Shown here: in pieces, positions 1-8,000 of the stretch | Numbering within the stretch: the first letter of the stretch is position 1 | Layout: every line of letters starts with the position of its first letter | DNA from: Planctomycetota bacterium | GTDB taxonomy: Bacteria; Planctomycetota; UBA11346 | Direction of reading: 5' to 3' | NCBI GenBank assembly: GCA_013821615.1 | Contig: JACDGQ010000048.1 | Location: 1-12,272 of the forward strand | DNA: 12,272 nucleotides | The notes under the pieces: model-generated | Databases searched by the model: none | What the model saw: only the letters and a program-made list of their open reading frames with translations | What the model was told of the DNA's origin: nothing | Translations under genes and position numbers: made by a program

Positions 1-1050
1 CTGCGCGGCTGCGTCAGCGACAGCGGTGTCGCGCGCGGCGCCGCTGGTCTTGGCGGCATCGGCGACCTGGGTGCCGATCTTGGCCTCTTGGCTGGCCGCG
101 GCAGCGAGGGCGGCGGCCGCGTTGTCGACCGCCGCGGCTGCCTTGGCGATGGCGGCGGCATCGGCGCTGCCCTGTGCTTCGCGAGCCGGAGTCAGGGCCG
201 CCTGGGCGGTGGCCGGATCGTTGGCCATGGCCTTGGCCAGCTGATCCCTGATCTCGTTGGCCAGTTTCGCCGTGTCGACCGCGGGCAGGCCCTGGTCCTT
301 GGCGCTGTCGGCAGCGGCCTTGGCCAGCTTGTCGGCGGCGGCGGGAATGGCCAGGTCGGTGACGGCCTTGTCGATGGCGGGCCTGGTGTCGCCGGTGGCC
401 TTGTCCGCGGCCGCGTTGGTGGCGGCACGCTTGGCGGCAGCGGCCTTGGCGGTGTCGCCAGGCTTGATCTCTTCATTGGCGGTCTTGGCGAGATCGCGCT
501 TGAGCTGATCGGCAGCGCGCTTCGCGAGCTCCTGCTCGACCGCGGTCTTGAGCGCGGGAGCGGCCTTGTCCTGGACGTACCTGGCGACGTCCTCGGCGAG
601 CGCGTCGTGCTTGAAATCATCGAGATGGTCGCGGATCTCGGTCAGCGCCGACTCCTTCAGCTTGTCGGCGAGCGCCTGGCGATCGGCCTGGTCGCGCGCG
701 CTGAGGGGCTTCTCCTGCTCAGCCTTGGCCAGCTCCCGTTGCAGGCTGGCATCGGCCACCTTGGCCAGCGCATCGACCAGGACGGGATCGGGCACCTGCT
801 CGCGGATCGCGGTCTCGACCTCCTGGCGGACCTCCTCGGTGAGCAGGTCCCGCTCGGCCTTCTTCTCTTCAGCCTCGGTGCGCTCGGCCTCCTTGCGCTC
901 CAGAGTGGTGACGTCCTCCATCACCAGCTTCTCCTGAAGTCGCACGCTGGACTCCTGGTGCGCGACCAGGGCGATGATCAGCGCGACGGCGCCACCGTGA
1001 ACCAGGGCCGAGGCGGCGAAGTGGGGCAGCAGGGAGGTCTGGGTGGACAT
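1..1050 (-). CDS. TonB/TolA-like inner-membrane protein with Ala-rich helical stalk (3' end beyond window)
   Basis: An open frame of exactly 350 codons runs from ATG at 1050 to the window edge without a stop. GGAG at 1058-1061, 7 nt from the ATG, supports the start. Residues 12-29 form one hydrophobic segment, and within it SALVHG (Ser14-x3-His18) matches the Ser-x3-His signature by which TonB and TolA engage the ExbB/ExbD or TolQ/TolR motor. Residues 35-90 are Glu/Lys/Arg-rich. Residues 95-350 are Ala/Lys/Asp/Glu-rich with no proline-rich stretch, predicting a long periplasmic helix more like TolA domain II than the TonB Pro region. The C-terminal globular domain that would decide between them is outside the window. 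Nearly every third codon base is G or C, as expected for a real gene here. Family knowledge: such proteins pass proton-motive energy to the outer membrane. Assignment to TonB/TolA is inference from the anchor motif; a generic coiled-coil membrane protein remains possible. Confidence 0.72.
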   Translation of the reverse strand, partial: MSTQTSLLPHFAASALVHGGAVALIIALVAHQESSVRLQEKLVMEDVTTLERKEAERTEAEEKKAERDLLTEEVRQEVETAIREQVPDPVLVDALAKVADASLQRELAKAEQEKPLSARDQADRQALADKLKESALTEIRDHLDDFKHDALAEDVARYVQDKAAPALKTAVEQELAKRAADQLKRDLAKTANEEIKPGDTAKAAAAKRAATNAAADKATGDTRPAIDKAVTDLAIPAAADKLAKAAADSAKDQGLPAVDTAKLANEIRDQLAKAMANDPATAQAALTPAREAQGSADAAAIAKAAAAVDNAAAALAAAASQEAKIGTQVADAAKTSGAARDTAVADAAAQ

Positions 1051-1057
1051 GGCAGGG

Positions 1058-1061
1058 CTCC
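1058..1061 (-). promoter_or_regulatory. Ribosome binding site of the TonB/TolA-like gene
   Basis: GGAG on the minus strand, 7 nt before the ATG at 1050. It fixes the start in a frame that is open to the window edge. Confidence 0.6.
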
Positions 1062-1084
1062 AGTGCAGAACGCGAAGATAATTC

Positions 1085-1100
1085 ATTGTGACGTTATAAT
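1085..1100. promoter_or_regulatory. Weak candidate operator upstream of the TonB/TolA-like gene
   Basis: ATTGTGACGTTATAAT, an imperfect 16-bp inverted repeat with a central CG (1092-1093), 34 bp upstream of the start at 1050. It differs at three positions from ATTGTCACGTGACAAT, the palindrome suggested by the two better sites at 8746 and 10567. It sits in the only AT-rich patch before this gene, where a promoter is expected; TATTAT (minus strand, 1096-1101) could be a -10 box, but I see no matching -35. Membership of the same operator set is inference. Confidence 0.3.
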
Positions 1101-1338
1101 ACGTAACTTCCAGGTGAGTGGGCGGTGCTCGTCGGCCCGCGGTTCGATTATCCATTCCTTGGCCACGAAACTCCGCGTGCCGATCACGTAGTCTTCGTTC
1201 GCTATCTTTTAGGGATGCTCTGCGGTTTTGGGGCACCGTTGTCACGAGCCTGGACTCACCGGTGCACTCCTGTGCTGCCTGACCACCAACTCCATGGTCC
1301 TTCCCCAGCAGCGGCAACTCCTAACAGCGCGCCGCCGC

Positions 1339-1382
1339 CAGACGCGGCAGCGCCACTCAGAAAAGCGCATGGCAGGCGTCTG
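1339..1382 (-). terminator. Possible terminator hairpin after the CE3-like esterase gene
   Basis: CAGACGC (1339-1345) and GCGTCTG (1376-1382) form a perfect 7-bp stem. An inner GCGC/GCGC pair lies within the 30-nt loop. It lies about 40 nt beyond the stop at 1421. There is no T-run, so intrinsic termination is uncertain. Confidence 0.28.
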
Positions 1383-1420
1383 AACGGACCCCCGATTTCG
1401 ACGGACTCAGCACCCGGTGG

Positions 1421-3361
1421 CTAAACCGGACGACGGGCAGGATTTTTCGCCACCGTACCCAGTCTTCGACCTGGTTCACAGGGTCCAGTCGCCAGGAAAA
1501 TTCGATACCGCAGTGTCAGCAGGGCCAAGGCGAAGACCGCCAAGCCAGAACCGATTCCGCAATGATGCCTGGTGGCGGAATCCACGTGAGCTGGCGGAGC
1601 GCCGGCGACGAAGGTGTAGGTCGCGCTCGCCAGCGCGCTGGCGCCCATGCCTGATGCCGTGCCGATCGCCGTGATCGTCATCGTGCTCGCCACGCTGATC
1701 GCGCCGCTGTAGGTCGTGGACGAGGCCGTCGGGGTCGAACCGTCGGTGGTGAAGTGGATGGCCGTACCACCGGTAGAGCAGGTGAGCGTCACCGCCTGAG
1801 TGGAGGTGTACGCGCCTCCGGCAGGCGAGAACGTCGGCGTCGCCACTGTCGCAGGGGCCGAGATGGTGTAGGTCGCGCTCGCCACCGCGCTGGCAATCAT
1901 GCCCGACGCCGTGGCGATCGCCTTGATCGTCGTCGTGCTCGCCACGCTGATCGCGACGCTGAACATCGGCGACGATGCCGTCGGGGTCGAACCGTCGGTG
2001 GTGAAGTGGATGGCCGCACCGCCGGTTAAGCAGGTGAGCGTCACTGCCTGGGTCGAGCTGTAGGTGCCCCCGGCGGGCGAGAACGTCGGCGTCGCTATCG
2101 AACTCGTGCCACCAATGCCGGTGGTGGCTTCGCTTGGCGTGGTGTTGGCCGAGGCGCCGGCGGCGTCCACTGCCCGGATGCGCAGGAAATACTGGGTGTT
2201 GGCCTGAAGCCCGTTGATAGTCGCACCAGTGCTGCCTGCCGGGGCCGCGACCGTGGTGATGCTGTTCTGGAACACCGGATCGCTGCTGACGTCGATTTGG
2301 AAGCCGGTCTCGTTCGCGCTGTTGCGTGTCCAGGCGAGATCGAGACCCGCTCCATTCGCGGTGGCGATGAGTCCGCTCGGAATGGTCGGGGTCACACTGC
2401 CGTCCAAGACCCCGATGGAGACATCCTGGATGGCCCGCACCAGGGCATTGCCCATCGCCACATAGGTCGCGGCGGTGGGATGCACTCCATCGGTCAGTAC
2501 CGCCGTGTCGTGGCTGTTCGCCGGCGTGATCACCTGGTTCATGCCGTCATAGAAGCTGATCCGCTTGCCGGCGCGCTGGTAAGCGGTGATGATCTGGACC
2601 AGACCGCCATCCTGGCGGGCGACCACGACGTTCTGGCCGTTGATGAAGCGGATGTCGCGACCGCCGTAATTGATGTTGTCTCCTTGCACATCGGCGAAGA
2701 TCGAACAATAGATGAAGGGCAGGACGATGACCCTGACCGTCGGCTTCTGCGCGTAGATCGCATCGAGAAGCGGCCGGTAGAGGTTGGGATCGATGCCCAT
2801 GCCGTTGGACCCGAGCATGTCATTGGTGCCGATCATCAGCATCACCACGTCGGGATTCGCGGTGGTGATGATCTGGCTGGCGCTGGTTCCGACCGCATCC
2901 AGGCTGCCGGTGACGATGCTGGTGATCTGTGGAATCCTCCAGCCGCTGTGGCCTTCGTGGGCCAAGCCGGGGTCGGAGGCGGGATTGAAGGTGGACTGGC
3001 TGCCCACGAAGACCGCATTGTAACCGGCACTGGATAGACGGTTCTTCAGCTGTTCGCGATAGCCGCCGACGTCCGCTCCATAGCCAGCCGTGATCGAGTC
3101 GCCCAGCGGCATGATCCTGATGGTGGTCAGGCCGTCGATGCTCGGCTCCGCGCCGATCGACACCGCTGACCATGCCAACAGCAGGACCGCAAGGCGGAGC
3201 AGCCATCGGTGCCCAGATCGGCGGGCGACCACAGCCACCCGCTGGAGGCGCGTGCAGCGGATGAGACGCGCCCAACCGCGGACGCTCCGCCCGGCACGTG
3301 GCGTTGCGTGCGGTGGATCGCGACGGAGGTTCAGGTGATTGAAGCGAAGAAGCGTTGTCAT
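1421..3361 (-). CDS. Secreted SGNH-family carbohydrate esterase (CE3-like) with Fn3, two chitobiase-type repeats and a Cys-Gly C-terminal tail
   Basis: 646 residues. A hydrophobic segment at 54-66 ending near SIGAEP looks like a signal sequence, but the 50-residue Arg-rich lead-in is unusually long; internal GTG starts (Val42, Val44) are possible. AAAAGG (3367-3372), 5 nt before ATG 3361, favours the listed start. SGNH blocks: GDSI (Ser89 nucleophile), HEGHSGW (136-141), GTND (178-181) and DGVHP (Asp291, His294). The blocks and the text around GDS and HSGW resemble carbohydrate esterase family 3, which includes acetylxylan esterases. Fn3 follows at about 326-413, then two chitobiase-like (CHB_HEX_C_1-type) repeats at 422-500 and 506-585. 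The tail is HHCGIGSG, a hydrophobic stretch (603-616), then Arg, like cysteine-type C-terminal sorting signals, but 28 further residues follow. Role: removing acetyl or similar esters from a polysaccharide outside the cytoplasm (inference; substrate unknown). Confidence 0.85.
   Translation of the reverse strand: MTTLLRFNHLNLRRDPPHATPRAGRSVRGWARLIRCTRLQRVAVVARRSGHRWLLRLAVLLLAWSAVSIGAEPSIDGLTTIRIMPLGDSITAGYGADVGGYREQLKNRLSSAGYNAVFVGSQSTFNPASDPGLAHEGHSGWRIPQITSIVTGSLDAVGTSASQIITTANPDVVMLMIGTNDMLGSNGMGIDPNLYRPLLDAIYAQKPTVRVIVLPFIYCSIFADVQGDNINYGGRDIRFINGQNVVVARQDGGLVQIITAYQRAGKRISFYDGMNQVITPANSHDTAVLTDGVHPTAATYVAMGNALVRAIQDVSIGVLDGSVTPTIPSGLIATANGAGLDLAWTRNSANETGFQIDVSSDPVFQNSITTVAAPAGSTGATINGLQANTQYFLRIRAVDAAGASANTTPSEATTGIGGTSSIATPTFSPAGGTYSSTQAVTLTCLTGGAAIHFTTDGSTPTASSPMFSVAISVASTTTIKAIATASGMIASAVASATYTISAPATVATPTFSPAGGAYTSTQAVTLTCSTGGTAIHFTTDGSTPTASSTTYSGAISVASTMTITAIGTASGMGASALASATYTFVAGAPPAHVDSATRHHCGIGSGLAVFALALLTLRYRIFLATGPCEPGRRLGTVAKNPARRPV
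1607..2098 (-). repeat. Tandem 252-bp repeat coding two chitobiase-type modules
   Basis: Two direct copies (about 1862-2098 and 1607-1846) with a 252-bp, 84-codon period inside the CE3-like esterase gene. Bases 1725-1764 and 1977-2016 are identical over 40 bp, and the proteins share TPTFSPAGG and IHFTTDGSTPTASS. The near-identity at DNA level points to a recent duplication or ongoing gene conversion. Confidence 0.85.
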
Positions 3362-3647
3362 GTCTGCCTTTTGCGGTGGCGCGCCGTGGCTGGTTTGGTC
3401 ACTAGCTGAACTCGGTGGACCAGGCGTTCCTTACTGGAAATGCAGGATCCGGACAGTCGGCAGGCGAAACGCTGGCAGCCTGCGGGGCCGCTCGATGGTT
3501 CGCCAGCAGGCGCATGCACGATCGATCACCTCGTTGCCAGATCGACCTCTGGCGGTGAATCCGCTGCATTTCTTGGAACTCGTGCCGAACCCCGGACCGC
3601 CCAACCCGGAACCACCCGTGAGCGAGCCCGGCAGTTCGATCGCCTCG
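3362..3647. other. Intergenic region upstream of the CE3-like esterase
   Basis: 286 bp between the stop of the large esterase frame (3648) and the start at 3361. Apart from the ribosome binding site at 3367-3372 I see no convincing promoter, hairpin or gene. GTGACCAA (minus strand, 3399-3406) resembles one half of the proposed operator, but its partner half is absent. Confidence 0.4.
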
Positions 3648-5010
3648 CTAGCGACCGGGAATGCCCGCTAGCGGTTCGCTGGCCGCTCCGTCCCAGGACC
3701 GGTAGGGCAGTGCATGGACGGGGGTCACCACCAGGTAGTACGTGACGCCTTTACTCAACCCGCTGATCACCACTGGCGGGTGTGCATGATCGATCACCGT
3801 CGGATATGGCCCTGCAGGCTGCAGGCCGTAGCTGACGCGGTAGCTGATGACCTCGGATGGATCACCGGGTGGCGCCATGCGATTCCAGCGCAGGGTCAAC
3901 GTGCCAGGCCCCGGATCGGCGACGAGTCCAGTCGGATACTCGTTCATCTCCACCGCCACATCCTTGCTCACATGCAGGCCCGACCCGTTGGTGACCGTAA
4001 GGCGCACCTGATAGGTACCGCTGCGATCGAATCCCAGGACGGTGCGCGGTTGATCAGCCGGAGCAAAAGTCGCCTTTCCCGGACCAGCGACCTGGGACCA
4101 GCGGTAGGCAAGGGTGCCATGTCCGCCGCTGTCCACTTCCAGCGGCAGGCTTCCCGGCCAGCGACCGGCCGTCATTCCGCCGGCCCTGGCGAAGCCAACC
4201 GTCGGAGCGGATGCCGCATTCCCGGCGGTGGCTTCGACGATGGCATTGAAGAAGCCGTTTGCGATGCGGCGATACGCATCCGCGCTGGCCGGATGGACGC
4301 TGTCGGGAAGATCGAAATCGCTCTGGCTGATGGAACCGCCGCTTCCGCCACCGGCATTGGGCGCCCAATGGACGTCCTTGCCCGCCGCGGCGCGTTCGGC
4401 CACCACCGCCCTGCTCGCGTCGCTGACCGCATCGCACTGACCCGGATCGACCGCCCCACGGCGGTAGGTGATGGGAGCGATGATCACCGACACGGTCGGC
4501 TTGAGCGACAGGATCTGGTCGAGCACTAGCGCGAACTCGCGACCGCGCTGAACCGGGTTGAGATAGTCAGGATAGAACAGATCGTTGACCCCGATCATCA
4601 GCAGCACGACATCGGGATCGGTCGTCATGGCCTTGGCGATCACCGCGCCATAGATCTGCTGCTCTGCGCTGGTGGAGATGCCGCCCGATGCCATGGAATC
4701 CTGATCCTTCCCCGCAGGCGCGCTGGCCTTGACCATCTGGTAGCCGGGCCAACCGTCATGCATGGTGCTGCCATGGTCCATGCGGGTGCCGACATAGCTG
4801 ATGGTATAGCCCGCCGCCTGCAGCTGTTCCTGGAGGAGTAGGCGGTAGGCATTGTCATAGCTCCAGCCGGTGGTGATCGAATCACCCAGACAGAGCAGAC
4901 GCAGCGGCCGGGCCTTGTCGATCCGGCCCTGCTCGCGGACCTCGGGCACGGAAGCTGCGTACAATGGGGCGAGGAGCAGGGCGCAGGCGAGGAGCACGAG
5001 CGGGAAGGGC
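3648..5010 (-). other. C-terminal esterase module that looks like a formerly separate secreted gene
   Basis: The part of the large frame from the hydrophobic segment at about 5003-4953 to the stop. It has everything a free-standing secreted SGNH esterase needs: signal-like core with an Ala-x-Ala-type exit (YAAS), nucleophile Ser in GDSITTG, Asn in GVND (Thr replaced by Val), Asp/His in DSVHP, then PKD-like and Fn3 domains. It has no C-terminal anchor of its own. I see no ATG with a good ribosome binding site before it; in-frame GTG near 5158 and TTG near 5080 are the possible starts. Whether it is made separately cannot be told from the sequence. Confidence 0.5.
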
Positions 5011-8000
5011 GGCCACGGCGGAGCGCTTGACGATCCGCAGGCCTGCCCCGGGATGCCCCGCCCCAATGACCCAGCCGCAGCACTGGGATCGGGTGCAGGG
5101 CAGCGTAATGATCCGGCACCCTGCAGCGCGGAAGCCCCTGGGACCGGTCTCAGCACGCCGCGCGGACAAAGACGGGTGCTGGTGCTGATCCGCATCCACA
5201 TTGCCAAGCCTCCCAAAGCCAGGAACCAGGCCGCCACGCCCGCACCGAGTCCGCACCCGCTTCCTGATCCAGAAGCCGAGGCTGGCCCAGGACGCGATTC
5301 CCCGGTCCCGCCCGAAATCCCCGCCGCAGCGGCAATCGAGATCATGAGTCCAGCCTGGGCCGCACCGGCTGTCGTGATGGCGGTAAGGGAGACAGTGGTA
5401 TTTCCCGCGGTCACTGGTGAACCGCTGATCAATCCCGTGGAAACGTCGATCGTGAGACCGGGCGGCAATGGGGTAGCCAGGAAGCCGGTGGTTCCTGCGC
5501 TCGCGGTGATCTGATACATGAATGGCTGACCCACCACACCACTCGCGGTCAGAACGCTGGTTATGGAGGGCGAAGGCGCGCTGAGCGGATTCACCGTCAA
5601 AGTGGCGGGCAGCGAAACCGTGCTTCCCGCCGCATTGGCGACGGTGACGGTGTACGCACCGGCATTTGCGGCCTGGGCATTGCTTATGGTCAAGGTTTCT
5701 GCGTTTCCCACCACCGCACTGCCCAGGTTCCATTGGTAGGACAGCAGCGCAGTCCCGGCCGCAACCACGGTGAACGTCGCGGTCTGCCCAGCAAGAACCG
5801 TTTGATCCATCGGCTGGGTCGTGATGGACGGAGCGGAGCCGGACGCCGTCCCACCGCCACCTGCAGTCGTGCCATGAAATTCGATCTCAGCCACATTGCA
5901 ATTACCACCGTCCGGACCGCGGTAGCGCAGGTAGCGGTAGGGAGTGGCGCCCGCAATGGTGAGCGTGGTCCAGCCACTGCTGGAAGCTGAAGTGACCGTG
6001 GCCAGGGTCGTATAACCTGTGGTCGGGCTGTTCGAACCATCGAGAACACCGCCATTCATGCGTCCGCTGAAACCGGCGCGTGCCCAACAGCGTATCGAGG
6101 TCACCGTGGCGGTGGCACCAGCACCGACATCGATGCCTGTGTATCCGCCATTCGCAGTGGCACAGTCATAATAGGTCGCGGTATCACCATCATATGCCTT
6201 GTCGGCGGTATTGCTCGCACCGCCCCACGCCCCCGCGCCATCGTTGAAGAACGCCGCTCCGACGATCAGGGGGTCGAGGCTCGCGGACGAAACCGTCAGG
6301 TTCGCGGCGCTCGAGGTCGCGCTTCCTGCGCCATTGGTGACCACGCACACATAAGAACCCGCATCGCCACTCTGGGCGCTCTGAATGCTCAGCGTCGCAT
6401 TGCTACCCCCCACCGCACTCCCGCCATGGCTCCACGCGTAGACCAGCGGCGCCGAGCCCGCTGCGACGACGGTGAACGCAGCCGCCTGTCCAGCAGCTAC
6501 CGACATGTCGGACGGCTGCGTGGTGATCGTCGGCGCGTTGGCCGCAATGACGACGGACAGCGTTGCGGCGATGGACGTGGCGCTTCCGACACTGTTCATG
6601 GCCTCCACTTCGAACTGCATGCCACTTTGGGCGAGCGTGGCTGCGGGCGTTGTGTAACTCGCGGAGGTCGCCCCAGCAATGGGCGCGAAGCTGCCGCCCG
6701 CCGGAGCCGACGACCACTGGTAGGTCGGAGCCGGGTTGCCGGATGCTGCAACAGTGAACGTGGCAGCCTGACCAACCGAGACGAACTGCCCCGTGGGCTG
6801 CTGGGAAATCTCCGGCGCCGAGGTGCGCGCAGTTCCGGTAATGGCTTGAATCGAGGTCAACCACGCATTCGCCAGGAAGGCGTATCCTGCGGTATTGGGG
6901 TGGACGCCATCGACCTGATCGCCGCTAGCGGGAAAACTTGCCATTCCCTGCACCCAAATGATTGCGTGTCCGGCGGTCGCGAAGGACTGAACGAGGGTGA
7001 GAAGCTGAAAATTGAAGCTGGTTACGTTCGCCGCCTGATTTGCCGCACCAGCGGAATCAGAACCATTGTCGATCGGCAGGATGGGCGAGACCAGGAGCGT
7101 GATCCCGGGCTTGCGCGCGAAAATACCCGTCAGGAGCTGCGCATAGGCGTTTATTGCTGAAGTGACATCCGTGGAGTTCTTGTGTCCCCACGCCAGATCG
7201 TTGGTCCCGATCATGAGCAGCATCAAGTCCGGGTCATCGTTCACCAGCGCCCGCGGCATGACATCGTCGCGGATTTGCCGAATCGTGCGACCAGGCCATC
7301 CCTCATGGTAGGGATCCGTCATCGAACCGGACAACTCGATAGAGGACCCCATGAAAACTGGCTGATACCCAGCGGAACCGAGCAGGGTCAGGAGGGCCTG
7401 GCGATAGCCACCATCCGGAACGGTCGGGGCGCCTGGGGAGCCTTCGGTGATGGAATCGCCAAGCGGCAGGATCTTGAGGACTCTGCTGGTGGTGTTGGCG
7501 CTGGTGGGACGGGTCGTGGGCGTGGCGGTGACCGGCTCAGAGAGCGCGCTCTCATGGCCAGCGGTATCGACCTCGCTGACCCAATACGTGTATGCCGTCC
7601 CGTTGCTCACCGCGGTGTCGGCATACTCGACCAGGAACCCTTCTGAATTCGGGGTGGACGGGGCGGTGAAGGCCGTAAGGCCGCTATGGGTAGGCGAGGT
7701 CGGCGGTGTGGTGCCCGTTGCAGCGTAAAGATTGTAAGTCTTAGCGCCGGAGAGGCGCTGCCAATGCAACGTGACCATGCCGTCACCGGGGATCGCCGAC
7801 AAGCGTCCCGGGACGCCCGGCGCGCTCGTCGCGGGAGATGCTGTTCCCGCTGCCAACGCGGCGGCATGAAGATTGGCGCTCCCCCACGACCCCAATTGGC
7901 CGCCCATCCGCCAAGAGACCGATAAGGTCTGTCCGCCGGTCGCCGCGCTGTACACGAGAACATAACAAGCCGCGGAACTACCACCCGTGCTGAAAAAGCT

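Larger units (their letters stand above)
1051..1420. other. Intergenic region between the esterase gene and the TonB/TolA-like gene
   Basis: About 370 bp between the stop of the upstream esterase (1421) and the start at 1050. It holds the AT-rich patch with the weak palindrome (1085-1100) and a hairpin (1339-1382). Open frames crossing it have no recognisable domains, so I see no gene. The gap suggests the two minus-strand genes are transcribed separately. Confidence 0.5.

Noticed and set aside
88..1191. Plus-strand 367-codon open frame opposite the TonB/TolA-like gene
   Set aside because: Gly/Leu/Arg-rich without domains. The minus strand has a good start, ribosome binding site, membrane anchor with Ser-x3-His and helical heptad-like composition, so this frame is its GC-rich shadow.
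1125..1424. 99-codon plus frame between the esterase and TonB/TolA-like genes
   Set aside because: Pro/Ala/Arg-rich with no domain, signal or ribosome binding site.
3399..3406. GTGACCAA half-site upstream of the CE3-like esterase
   Set aside because: Only one half matches the operator (six of eight). The other half is unrelated and no -10 box sits at the right distance.
4882..5733. 283-codon minus frame overlapping the large esterase
   Set aside because: Low-complexity His/Arg/Gly composition typical of an out-of-phase shadow of the discoidin and Ig domains. Only its last part, near 5057-5030, is used as a hint of a frameshift.
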